Source: Pocillopora verrucosa
Lineage: Eukaryota; Cnidaria; Anthozoa; Scleractinia; Pocilloporidae
NCBI RefSeq assembly: GCF_036669915.1
Contig: NC_089322.1
Span: 5,585,192-5,649,191, forward strand
Reading direction: 5' to 3'
Length of the DNA: 64,000 nucleotides
In this document: positions 35,507-48,000 of the stretch, in pieces
How positions within the stretch are numbered: position 1 is the first letter of the stretch
How the letters are laid out: each line of letters begins with the position of its first letter
Notes under the pieces: model-generated
The model's database searches: none
The model's input: only the letters and a program-made list of their open reading frames with translations
Told to the model about the DNA's origin: nothing
Made by a program: the position numbers and the translations under genes

Positions 35507-37526
35507 GGCGGGGGTAAACCTGAAATTTGCTCAAAAATTGAGTTTTTTGTTTTCCTCGGAATTTGCAGCTTTGGGTATTAAACTTTGCTATGGAAAAATA
35601 ATTTTCCACTTATTTTCACTATTTTTGCCTTTTTGAGCGATTTTAAAATTCCCGCTCTGACTAATGGCGTGGTTACCATGGCAACGAGAAGAGCATTTTT
35701 TAATTTTTCAGTTGTTTATGACGTGTTTTTCCGGCAACCAAGCTCCTAACGGGCAGGATTTGACGAGAGATACTTTATTTAGTCTTATCTGAAGGGTTTT
35801 CTAGGGTCAAAACCATTATGGGATACATTTAGAGGCAGTTTTGGTCGAATGTGACACTCGGTGTACTCGGAGCAATCAAAGGAAAAGTTATAATCAAAGG
35901 AAAAGTTGTATCGAAAATGGTCGGAGAGAAAAGTAGATCTGTCTACAGGAAGAAAAGAAAGAGAAATTTTTCTGGAAGGCGAAAACAGAAAGAAGAGTCT
36001 GAAGAAACAGCTCCTGATGTTGACGAAATCGCCGCCTCAACTCCGAGCACTTCGCGGGATGAAAATCAGCTCTCCGACTCGGACTCTAAAGAAACCGTTG
36101 GTTCCTTTAGAATTTATCCAAACATCTGTTGAACCTGAAGGCTAGAACTAAAGGGAAACTAGCTGATGGCAAACCTATTGGTGGTATAGGGAGACTGTCT
36201 GACACAAGAATAAAGAAGTTCCAGAAAGATTATGGACTTGCAATTCGGCAAAATACCATCAGGAAATCCAATCCAGGAAGAAGGGAGGTGGAGGTTGCAG
36301 TTTATGGAATGAAAAAAAACATTATTGCAATACTCCATCACAATGTTGAGTCAAATGACCCAGCCAAACAGCATCGATTTTGTCCACCAGGGGAATCCTC
36401 CTGGTGTAAATTGAAGCAAGACAAAGCAACAGGAACATCTACATACAGTAGTGGTAACTGTTTGCCAGAGGTCTTTCTTGATGTCTTGAAACCCACTTTT
36501 ATGACTCTAAGTGACTCGAAATTGCTAGAGAGGTGTGTGTTGGGAACAACGCAAAATCCCAATGAGTGTGTTAACTCAATGGTGTGGGTACGGTGTCCTA
36601 AACATAAACACCATAGTGTGAAAGTAATTCGGTGTGCTGCGGCATCAGCAGTCTGCCACTACCATAATGGAACTTCTAGTAGGCTAAAAATCTTGGAGAG
36701 GCTTTGTATCCCTGGTGGTGTTTGTACAAGTGTGGCAACACATGCAAAAGACAGTAAAAGATTGGCTAAGTCCGATTTGCAGGTTATGCAGAAGGAAAAG
36801 AGACGGCGTCAAGGGGAGCAACTTCTGAGGACTCGTCGAGAGGAAGCCCCTTGAGAAGCTGAAGGAGTTACTTATGAACCAGGATGTTTTTAAATTACTT
36901 TTAGATACTCCTGTGGACAAAATATGGACACTTGGGCCACTATAGTGGTTACATATTGTAAAAAATTAAGTTTGATTGCTATCTGTAAGTTTAAAGGCCA
37001 TTTTCTCATTACGCAATAATTTTGTCTTCAAGAAAAGATATCTTGACAACAATTTATCCAATTGATCTGAAATTTTCAGCATTTGTTCCTTTTGATAAGT
37101 TTTGTGTTATAAGCAGAGCAATTTTCCATATGATGTATGTACTTAAAGTTATGAAGTGAAACACTCCTCTGATTTTCCATGTCAAATTTAATTGATCATC
37201 ATTTAAAATGTTTTCAACATATTAGAAATCCCTCTGCTTATAACAATAAGAAACATGTCTTCTTTGTATTGATACTAAAAACGTTATTTTTCATTAATTC
37301 CAGAAGGAGTCATCTTTTCTTAAGTAACCCCTGGTAGAACCCAGCAGGTGGCTCAATTAAATGAGTGGTATCCTATTACAATTGACATGTTGAGTCTGAA
37401 ATATTTTTTTTCATGATCTTCAAGTCATAAGCTTTCCAGGGATATATAGTTTGCCTAAGTTTTGAAGTAAGTCCTAGCTGTGAAAAATGAGTGAAAAATG
37501 GGCATTTTTTCAGGTTTACCCCCGCC
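35507..37526 (+). mobile_element. TTAA-flanked DNA transposon with deleted transposase
   Basis: The element is bounded by GGCGGGGGTAAACCTGAAA and its exact complement and sits between TTAA at 35503-35506 and TTAA at 37527-37530. A TTAA duplication is typical of piggyBac and Kolobok elements. It carries two plus-strand transposase pieces (35851-36132 and 36129-36854). The superfamily is unsettled: the protein resembles a domain often labelled Mutator-like in invertebrates, whereas TTAA fits Kolobok better. Confidence 0.8.
35851..36854 (+). pseudogene. Truncated transposase gene
   Basis: The first frame (35851-36132) encodes a basic, Lys/Arg- and Ser-rich N-terminus of 93 residues ending at a stop. 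The second (36129-36854, a different frame) encodes 241 residues with a pattern seen in invertebrate transposases: QKDYGLAIRQN, then FCPPGESSWCK, then LGTTQNPNECVNSMVWVRCP and a basic tail. Full-length relatives are much longer, and the part expected between the two pieces, including most of the catalytic core, is missing. It is probably an internally deleted copy that cannot move by itself, although the C-terminal frame alone is intact. Confidence 0.75.
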
Positions 37527-37530
37527 TTAA

Positions 37531-37746
37531 GGAGGGTCCCAATGGGGTTAACCGTTAGCCGTAAAACGGCCAAAATATTTAGCCGTTAAACGTAAAAATT
37601 GACAAATTTTAACCGTTAGTCGTAAAAAAAGTTAACCATAAAAAGTATCTCTGGTGGAAACAATGGAAAGGTGTTAACCGTTAGCCGGATATTGGCCAAA
37701 ATGTTAACCGATAGCCGTAAAAGCCATCACCCCATTGAGACCCTCC
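37531..37746. mobile_element. TTAA-flanked MITE abutting the previous element
   Basis: 216 bp with ends GGAGGGTCCCAATGGGG and, reversed, GGAGGGTCTCAATGGGG. TTAA stands on both sides (37527-37530 and 37747-37750), the left one shared with the transposon at 35507. The interior repeats TTAACCGTTAGCCGTAAAA-like units several times. No coding capacity. Confidence 0.8.
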
Positions 37747-38467
37747 TTAAGCAACACTCGCAAGAAAGTCATTGGTGTACGCTATTCGTATAATCCTATA
37801 TTTTAATATATATACATATATATATAATATCATATCAACTAAACTGGTTTTACAAGGATTTTCAGCCCTGAGAAAAGCTTCGAAATGTTGATTGTTCAAT
37901 AGGTGATTTTAATTTTAAAACCGTGCAGTTTCAGAATTTTAAATACTTTCGACACGAATCTACGCAATTTTCTGGTATGTGTATTCGCATGGGCCCGGGT
38001 TGAAGTTTAATTTTATTTGCGTTGTCACTCAATAAGCTAGAGATGCTCTCAGCCGGCTGCGCCTCCACCAACTCTTACCCATCTCTTGTCCTCAACATCC
38101 CCAAACTTCCCGCATGCACTCGACATACGCACGCGCTTTATTTTATAGCGTTGGCGGTGAGATTGCAACTCATTTTCGTCTGATTTGTTGTCTTCAGAGT
38201 CTTATTGATTGAACATCTCCTACCAGCACGCGTTGCTTCTAAAATTAGAATAATTACCTCAGAGCGTTGAAGTGGAACGAAGTTCCATTGGTTCATTTCT
38301 CTAGGGGCTTTCAATTAGTGTCAATTACAAGCTCCGTGGTAACGAACACAACATCGACCTTGGGTTGAAGGTAATCGGAAACCTCTCCAACAAATTGACG
38401 ACTATCTTCGAAAATTGTGAACGAAACGCAGCGTTTTTTACCTGAATAGTTTCCTGATGAATTCAAG

Positions 38468-41400
38468 ATGACAAGAGTTTTCGACAATAACGACATTCGT
38501 GGAACTTGGGTGAGTTATTGAGAAGCTTTTTACGAATTCGACTCTCATGTGTCTTCTGTATAAACGATTGAAGTCCAAGAAAATTTATTTACACGGATAA
38601 TTTCCCAGTTCCCTTCAGGTTTTCATGGACATTTTCGAAGCAAATCGCGCTCAGAGTTTACCATTCCTTATCGTCACAGAGCTAAGCCATGTCCTCCGGA
38701 GAAATTTATGAATTATGCGAAGGTAAGTTCTGAAAATAAAACGGACGCGCAGCTCCCAGCTGACATAAACATTGTCATTACTCTCATGTAAACAGCTGCT
38801 TGTGAAACTTTCAACAAGTACTGATCTATCAGGTATCTGCCTTTAATTTGATGGTAGACAAGAACTAGCAGACGACTTCTACGCTCGGATAGAAATCACA
38901 CATTGACTTCGTTATGAGATATCATCACCAGTTGAACTTCAGAAAACTTTCACAATTTTCTCCATGTTGAATTTTAATGATGCATTCGCTGTTTCGTTGA
39001 GGGGTAATTACTAGTGATACGAATTCCAGGCCACATCAGAATTGACCAAGATATCTCTCTAAAAAACCCAAACAGAAACAACCAGTGGGACAGCTAACAA
39101 CTTCTCACTGATACAATGTTCCTCGCGTAACAGAGATGAAAAAATTTTATCTGAAATATGATCAACAGCACTTGAAGTTCGATTTAACCTTTCATATAAT
39201 CTTGCAAATATATCTGAAACAGGTGTGACATTCATCGCTTTTTTTAATTGGAACTATACCAACAACAGTGACCTTACGTTATCAATTACGCTATACATGT
39301 CACTTCCCAATGTATGAAAATTATGTTACTTGAAATGATTTGGTGGATATTTTTTTGTAGTAATTAATCTGAATATTTTTCTTGTATGAATTTCACAGGA
39401 AAGATCTAATAGACACCTGTTCTCGAGACATGACAACAGACATGCACACAGTGATATGGGAGATCTTGAAACTTATTTTGGAATGGTATTTATTAATCAG
39501 CTACTATTTTGAATCTTGGTGTTATCTTTTTAATGTGAAATATTTGTTTTAACCCAACCTAAGTTATAGTTCTGGAGGCAATGATCTAATTAGCAGTCAC
39601 AGCAAGGGCCTGTGGTTGAAAGAAAAACTGGAGTTTTTTCAAATTCTTATCCACTTTTTTTTTTCATCTCACAATTGATCAACTGTCAGAGTACACCATA
39701 GCAAAGAGGGAGGGGGGAGGGGGATCATAATCCTGTTTCACACCAACTTTTAGAAAAAGTCACCAGCATTCACAGTATTCAACATGTCACAAATTTAAAA
39801 GGAAAAACTTAAAATCTCACATACCTTGGCTGTCTGTAAAATTTTTACTTGACAAATTTATTGTGATGCATTAGGTATAAACACTTCCAGTATAGGGCTG
39901 GCATGATGTAGGTCTCCAAGTTCTAATTTGATAATGCAGAGAGTAGTACCTGCAATGTGAAAATGACTTATCATGCAGCCTCTTCCGCTGGAAAATCCTG
40001 TCACTTTACATCACTGCCTTACTATGGGACTTATTCCTGTATATGTCAGATTTTCAATCAGAGCTTAGGTGCATACCAGTATGTAATATTTATTATCTCG
40101 ATGGCAGAACCTATTGATTGATTTGGAGGTCACCTGTTAAAATTCGAGGGATTCTAAAGTGAAGGAGAAAATAATTATATCTGTGAGTGTTTTAATTCTG
40201 CTGAATCATTTCCTTGCAACATTTAATGTCTGAGAAAATAAAATTCTTTAATCAGACACCAGTGGCATTTTCATAGCAATTGAGTGATTTTCAATTCATA
40301 ATTTATTGCTCTTTCACAACTGTTTTCAAAAAGTTTGAAATATTGCTGTTACATATTAGAAAATCCACTTTTTTTATTGATATAACCAGTCAAATTATAT
40401 TTACTGATGATAAAAAACTTCAGCAAAATTGTTTAATGTGATTGGTTAGCAACAGCCCAGGTTATAGGACAGTGAAGGTGCCATGCTTGTAACTGAACAG
40501 CATAACAGACAATTCATTTGTCATTTGCCTGTGCTTGTTATGTAGACTATAGGTTTGTTTTGTTTTTCATGTTTATATATTATGAATATCATCATCAGTT
40601 CAGCAGATTGTTGTTTTGTTTCTCAAATTTTGTTGCAGTTTTTAATAATTTATTAGGTCTTTTTTGTTGTCTAATTATTTCTGTAATCATACTCATGATT
40701 AACAAATTGAAGTCTTGATTCGCTGATGTTTGAGTTACAAATGGATTGCTTGTTGCTATGCCTCTGTTTAGTACATGTAATAGATCACAGGTGAAATCAA
40801 AATGTGGTAAGAACAAAAAGGTGGCAAATTAAGGTGCAGCTGAGTGTGCCACTGATATTCTTACTGCTTTTTGATACCTTTTGCGATTTATTACAATTTA
40901 CTATACACATCCTCAGCTACAAAGAATTTGTTTTCTTTATAATTAACATGCAAAATGCTGTTCAGTTGGTGATACACAGTCAGTGCATCCGTCTCCACTA
41001 GATCATAGGCAAGAACCAATCAAACTGCATTATTTTACAATACAACTTATCATAATATTTTTTTAAACCATCACTATGATTAAAGACTGCAATGGACTCC
41101 ACCTGATGATTCTAAGTTTGTGAATTGCTCTTTCAGTTCAGTTTAGTTTTATTAACTATCACTTATGGTCTATTGCCTTGTCAAGATTTAATGTGCCATA
41201 ACATTTGATCCTTCATGGTGTTATTTCACAAGTTCCTTTTGATTGTTTTCCTTTTGTTTGTTTTTACAATGTTTATACCATGGGCAGGATTTCAATAAAA
41301 TCCAGTCAGCCTGGGAGCAAGGTCTTTTGTTTGGTTTTTCCCAAATGGCATGGCTGCCTGGTGCACCATTGGCAGCCATTTTTGGAAAAAGCTCTGCATG

Positions 41401-42895
41401 AGTCATTCCTGTAAGCTGGTTGCAAAATTTTAATTGTTACCAGATCTTTCTATACAGTATGTGTTTGTTCCAGTGCCAGACTTACGTTCATTTTTTAGGA
41501 TATTAACTTGAAAAATAGGCTTAGATTATCTACAAGGCTTAAATATTCAGGCTTACTGATAAACTGTCAGGTTAAAAAATAACAAAAATTCATATCCATA
41601 CATTATTCCACACAAAAGTAATGCTAAAACTGAAACTAATCAGGTAGAAATTGCTATCTTGATCTAACACCAAACTCTCGTAACTAATTTACAAGGAAAT
41701 GTGCACCAGCTAGGGGAGATGATTAACAATCAGATTTTGGGACTAGTCTGAAAGGGTTAATACACAGTTAAGAGTCATTTTTAGAGAAAATTTGAAGGCA
41801 AGCAGAACCTGCCTTAAACCAAAACCTTGCATGTAAATGACAGGGTTCTCATTATAGAGCAGGATCTGAGTACCAGCACCAAGATGCACAAGTGTCAGTA
41901 CCTACCCACACATGGGTCATGAAGGAATTCACTTCTTCTTTGTGTTTTTTTGCCCAGAAGGATGCCCAAGCATTGAAAAAAATAACGACACCACTGGGAT
42001 TTTGGGTGGAAAGTTACACCTTAGGCGTAAACCCACCTAGTTGGTGTGGCTAGTTGGTGTGACATTGTTAACAATACCCCATGAGAGCGTGGTATGTGAC
42101 CGATGCTGAAGCATATTTAGCTTGCGTGACAGTTTTAAGAGTAACGGTAATCTTTAAGAGAATTACTGTGACATTTTGTGCTCAAATATAAGGGTACCGA
42201 GACAAATTTTTTACATTATTTTCTTATAATAAATAAACATTGACGTAAAATTTCTGCACAGCCCCATACTACATTATGCATTCAGTTCTTGACTAGAGAA
42301 AACAATGAAAAAAACAATACATTTCCATTGGGAAAACAGATTTGTTTTGACAGTAGTATGGGGCTGAGCGGAAACTTTACCAAACATTGATACCAGACTA
42401 ACAAACCTGACTGTAAACGTTTCATATCATTGTTTTTCTTCGCAGGGAATGGGAAAAAGGAAGTATGTCCAGCCAGGTCAAACCCAACACACAAGGAGCA
42501 CTCGAGACTTACTAACATGGCGAGGAAATGAACCAGGCGACCTGAATTCAACTTACCGTTCACAATATTCAACTTCTCGTCCATCTTCGTGCAGTTTTAA
42601 CGAATCCGAGCCAATCCACGTGAGGTCAAACCTTGAGCTTAGACGAAGACATGTTCGGGCATCTTCGGCACCTCCGTCGCAGCGCCGGACAGCTCCGTTA
42701 CTCGCCTGGAATGAACCGGACGAATCACATCATGGAAAACCTGGTGTTGGTATTCGGCAGACCATACGAAATCAAGGCGGGTTTGCTTCCGGGACGCCCT
42801 TCGCACACACGGCGCCTGCCGCCCCAGTGCACTCGCCGAATCCCGGCCAAAGTTTTACAGTATCAGAAACTATAATTCCTCTAAATACCACGTGA
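38468..42895 (+). CDS. CIMIP7/C3orf84-like ciliary microtubule inner protein
   Basis: Exons 38468-38509, 38609-38722, 39399-39485 and 42446-42895, all GT-AG and phase 0, give 230 residues. The first three exons are the recognisable part: GTWFPSGFHGHFRSKSRSEF, then RAKPCPPEKFMNYAKERSNR, then HLFSRHDNRHAH and GMGMGKRKYV. The human protein C3orf84 (CIMIP7), as I remember it, has the same order: GFYGHYRSQ, AKPQPP, RHFFSKHDNR, GIGRRK. Proteins of this kind sit inside the doublet microtubules of motile cilia or sperm tails; that role is inferred from the family. The last exon is low-complexity, Ser/Arg/Pro-rich and ends ETIIPLNTT. The 2.96-kb last intron holds the dispersed repeat at 41577-41760. 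Acceptor at 38608 was chosen over the one at 38617 because only it keeps phase. Confidence 0.68.
41577..41760. repeat. Dispersed repeat, copy 2
   Basis: Similar to 25109-25302 over most of its length (see that entry), ending GAAAGGGTTAA. It lies inside the last intron of the CIMIP7-like gene. Confidence 0.7.
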
Positions 42896-45009
42896 ATTCA
42901 AAGCATTCAATTTTAAAAGTTCTACGTCATTATGTTTTGTATCGTTTGATGCCACGTGTAAAATTACCTTCACTACAAAGGAAACCACAAATTATTAGCA
43001 TAATAAGGTGGCAAAACACTTCTATGGAAGGAAGAAATGAAATGGGAAAAAAAATGGGAAAGGATGACAAAGATTTAAACGGATTAAAATGTCAGACTAT
43101 AAAAAAATTGACGCTTAATTTTTCGAAATGGTTGCTACAGGTCAAGAAAAAGTCAGGGCAAAATGCAATTCTTCAAGGTCAAGGAAAAGACAGGTAATTT
43201 CATTTTGAGTCAAGGAAAAATTTACGTATTTGAAAGAAGTTGTGGAAAAGTGAAACTTCATGTACGCTGTATGTGACTTACTGAAAGCATAAATCTATGG
43301 GTAGAAAGTCTGACTAAGGGGGGAAGGGTGGAAGTCATTATCAGGACTCGTTTGTGAAATTGTACATTCAATTGATCAAGGAAACTTTACGTATGTCAGA
43401 AAAAAGGCAGGAAATTTCAAGAACTCATGATTGTGGTAACCACGTTCGAGATACATCAGATAAAATCAGGTGATAAAACGTGTCATCGACACCATCAGAA
43501 TGTGATATAAAACCAACGTAATTTTTTATTCTTCAACCAATTCGAGGAAATGCTGCAAAAAGCCGAAAAGTGGAAGCCAACATTTACAGCTTACCATCAA
43601 TAGTTTTTCTCTTCGACCATTCAGTCTATGCCAAATGATTTGTGAGGCGAGAGTTAAGAGAATTTAGTGACGTCATTTTGTCATGAGCGTGAATTGCCGA
43701 AGAATTGGGAAAAGCAAAAAAATTCAAGATACACTCACTAGAAGCAAAAATTGGAAAATCGCGTTTTTTGAAACCTCTCAATAAGTGTTGATAAGTCGAA
43801 TTTCATCTCACGATATTTAACAAAACTCAACAGAGTGCATAAAAAACAAGGTGAAAATTTAAGTGTTAAATAAGAGGCCACCGCTTTCAGTATGCAAAAA
43901 AGGAAAAAAGAGCGGAACGGCATATGTACGTCGCATTACATATATGGTAATAAAGTGCAGCTTTTTCACAAGTTGTTGTCACCTAGCTTCTATCTTCTAA
44001 CTTTGCAGCATTGGCAGTTCTTTCAACCCAACTGGAGGAGTTGTGGATCGTATGTCAGTGTCTGAATTATTGCGCTCCTACCCCTCCCTTAAGCCAACTT
44101 AATTAGCCCTAATTTCATTTCAGTTGACTGTTTTGGGTTAGGGAAGGGGTAGGTGTGCAATTGCTCAGATTCTGACATTGATTCGGAGCTCTTCACGAGA
44201 CTAAACACATTCTAAGTTGGAGTTGTCAAGGGTAGAGGAACATTAATTGGATGATCATAAATTACAAAAAAACAAGGATGAAAAATGCTGGCAAAACTCT
44301 TGTGTAATGTTAATCTAGTGGTACTCTGCATGTGCGGTGTTGGCGAATCAGAAACGCTGCTTGACACCACAAGATTATACCGTAAGGAGTTTGATATAAT
44401 AACTAAGATATCAAGCGCGCTCTCAGAGTTTAGACGCATGTTTTTGACACAAGGATGTGACACGCGCTACTATATATGCGAGGATTTTTAGCCTTACTCT
44501 AACACTCGAGATGTCTCAAAAGTTACCCGCGAAAATATTTCCAACCCTCCGAGTGTTAAGATGAGACCAAGTGAACACAGAAAAGGTCCTTTATTTACTG
44601 CTACAATGCAACATTACAAGCCATTTTCATCGTAGTTGTAACCGCCATCTTGGATTTTAACGCTTGAAAGACCCTGGGAACGAACATAATTGTTTATACC
44701 CACAATTCCTCGAATCTGCTGTCATTGTTGTTTGGCACGTATGGAAAACATACATCGTACGTCTATAATGTAAAGAAAATATCACCTAAAATGTAAGCGA
44801 TTTATCGCATTCTTGTCCGTAAATTTATTGGCAAAATATCCCTTATACATCTCTGTTGAACGAGAAGGGTGATCGTGGCACAATGGACTTACACTTGTAA
44901 TCGATGTTTCTTCCGGCCTGTTGATACAGCCATGTCGTCGTTGGGTTACAAATCTTCTGGATTGGTGTGGTTTGTGTCGCGAAGGGCTTGATTCAGTCGC
45001 TGTTCTGCA
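42896..45009. other. Intergenic stretch between CIMIP7-like and kinase genes
   Basis: No supported exon. Several short open frames have biased composition or lie in repeat-like sequence. The promoter and any non-coding first exon of the kinase gene should be in the last few hundred bases. Confidence 0.5.
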
Positions 45010-48000
45010 ATGGAAGATGAACATGAACCGATCAAAGCTATAGAGAAGCCCTCTATTAAAAGGGTAACAAGTGAGATTTACAACAATAATAACACTTCTG
45101 GTTACGTCAGTGACTCCAGCGAAAATGATGTCATCGTCGATACAGAAGTTTCTGAATCTGTAACTTCACAGAGAAGTGTTTTAAACAACTCGTCGAACCA
45201 GTTCTCTGGTTTGACAGCAGGAGGGTCAACAAGCGGTAAATGTGATGAGACCATCGATGCAGATATTTCAAAACCCGCAGTCCCAGAGAGAAGTGATTTG
45301 GAAAATTTATGGAGCCAGCTCTCTAGTTTAACAACTAGTGAGTCACAAGCACCACATCATGGAACCGTCTCATTGCTGAAGCAGCTTTCTGGTAACAAAA
45401 CATCCAGTGACTTAGAAGGCTCACTTCAATTTCCTTCCCCGCCGAAACACTCTCCTATATACAATGAAGAGTACAAGTCAGCTTCGCCTATCGAAATGGA
45501 TGCCATCGATTCAATGTCGTCGCAATCGAGCCTTTGTTCCAACAGTTATTTGTGTAGTCTGGCGTCATTCGATCTTCCTTCCATGCTTCGAAACGATGAT
45601 GAAGAGAACATTCTCTGGCCGCTTAAGGTATAATTAAGATTCTGAGAATTTGTTGTTAAGCACTCAGGGCTAAGCCTGTTGCTCACTTGTTGAAGCTTTC
45701 GATTAAATCCGGCCATCTTTTCTTTTGGTTTACAGGAAGAATTCTCCCTCAATGATGAGTGTAAATTTGAGGAGGGTGTTGATTATCATCTTTCCGTAGA
45801 CATAGGAACAGGAGCATACGGAAAATGCTACCTTGCCACTGTTCGAGGGGTTGATACCGAGGAAGAAAGGGTTGTTTGTGTCAAAAAGGTAAGGCCAAAG
45901 TCTATAGAAAAATCAGCTCCGTGAAATGAAACTCAGTTAATGTAAGGGTTATCATTGGCGGGTTGGGAAAGAAAATAATGATCGTGGACATCAATGTATT
46001 TTAGGAGAGAGCTAAGCCTTAATCACTTTCGGTGCCCTAAATTAATGTTGTCCATTTATCGATGTAAGTCCCTGAAATCAGCTCGTTCAAGAGTAAAGTA
46101 AATCCCAATGTACTCTTTATCGTTTATGTTGTTTATGCCACTGATATTTTGTTTTATCTATTTATTTCAAGTGTGAATATAAGAGGAATGAACTTCTGGC
46201 CCTCAGTCTTGCAAGGACGAATAAGATTGCAGAAATTGTTGAGTTTTATGGTGCTATAATGAAAGGAAAAACTGTCTGCATTTTTATGGAGTATATGGCA
46301 GGTAAACAAAACATGGCCAACTACTCAAGCTTTCTCTCGTATTCCATAATAATTAACACATTATTTAACAGTAGAAACTCGAGAGAGTCTGAGTGACTCA
46401 ACTGCTGCCAGACCAGATCTTTTTCCGAGAATAGCATGGCCAATAGAAACCTTAGTCTAAGGCTCTCAATGAATAAAAGCTGCTACAGTTCTAGATTGCT
46501 ACTACTGATACAGGAGTTGCCTGCACGAAACTGGCGAATACGATTGCAAGAAACGAGCTGTCAATTCTAAATACATGTAAAATCTTTGTCATCTTCATCT
46601 GATTTGGTCCTGACCACGGACTGTATTACAATTAAATCCATGCGAGATTATTGATCGACTGATTTAAAAATTCTGTTTAATGAAGCATTATTATGGACGC
46701 AGTGGTGAGACTGCACTTTCAGTCCTTAAATTTTTGGAAGAACGTCATCATGGTGTTGTTTAAAAATTTCAGGATAGATCTCGTAGCCCTTTTCTAAAAT
46801 TCTACTTCTGTTTCTTAATAGGCGGAACCATTGCTGAGCTGATTAAAGATCGGAAAATTAGTGAAATGGAGAGTCTTCGTTTCTTAGAGGTCGTTCTTAA
46901 AGCTCTAGAATTCTTACATTGCAAGGGGATCGTACACAGAGACATTAAAGGTATTGCACGGACTATCTTTGTTTCAATGTTCTATATTTTCATCTTCATT
47001 GTCATTTTTTGCAAGCTTGAAAGACTAGCCTACTTCAAAAGTTGAGAGAAGAGTGTCCATTGGTTGCACGGGAACTCCTTCCCATCGTCCACTGCGCACT
47101 TCCACCCTCTCCCTTTCCCAGACTCCCAATTTATCAGTAACAAATTAAAGGAGTCTCTATAAAAGGAGTGCGGAAGTAACCTTGAATTTTTCCTTGCAGG
47201 AGATAATGTTCTTTTAGACTTAGAAGAAAATGGATTTCTTTCTGCTAAGTTAGCAGACTTTGGATCTGCAGAAAGTGCAACTATGGTAAGCTTAACAGGG
47301 TAATATTAATAATTAATATTTAATTAATAAATTTACTAATAAATAATAATAAATAATTTATTTAATAAATATATTTAATTAATATTAATTAATAATTAAG
47401 TATTATCAACGAGTTGATAACGTAAAGTGGCCACCGTAAAGAGTTTCAAAGCTGACGTTTGGAGCGTTAGCCCTTCGTCAGAGCGACTATGGTAAGCTTA
47501 CCTGACAAGAAAAGTACACCTTTCAAAGCACTGAAATCACCAATCTTTGTTTACCAAATGTGAACAAAGAGTGGTCTCTGCAGTCTAAGCTATGCCACCC
47601 ACACCGCAAAAAAACATTTAGATAATGTTATTGGTTATATTGTTAGGCGAATTGTAAACCAATACAAACCAAAGTAGGTTTCGAAATAACATGAGTTCAG
47701 TTCCATTCATCGCCTGGGTGGGGGGAGGAGGGAGGGTTGAGGATGTTGGGTGTGTCACGATGAAATTTACCTGATCCACTAATAAGGCCTTGTGACTTTT
47801 TATGATCCCCTTCATTGGCGGTAAAATGGCTGAAAATTTTCTATAGTCCTCGCTTTATACTATGTCGCCGACGAATGACCTTCCCTCCACTCTCCCTGAA
47901 AACTATCTGATCCATCCAAAATCCTCCGGCTCCCACCCTAGTCGTTAAAACTGACTGGTCCTTAAAGTTTCCCTTCTTCTTGGCAGGAACGCGAATACAG

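Noticed and set aside
38618-38722. Alternative acceptor of exon 2 of the CIMIP7-like gene at 38617
   Set aside because: It would need a phase-1 donor upstream, which exists only as a weak ATTC/GTGG site, whereas the acceptor at 38608 matches the strong GTGAGT donor.
42892-43197. 101-residue Lys-rich frame directly after the CIMIP7-like stop
   Set aside because: Overlaps the end of the supported exon, has low-complexity Lys-rich content and no splice support.
44285-44491. Plus-strand 68-residue frame starting MLAKLLCNVNLVVLCM
   Set aside because: Signal-like start, but no splice context or recognisable domain, and opposite-strand frames of the same length exist there.
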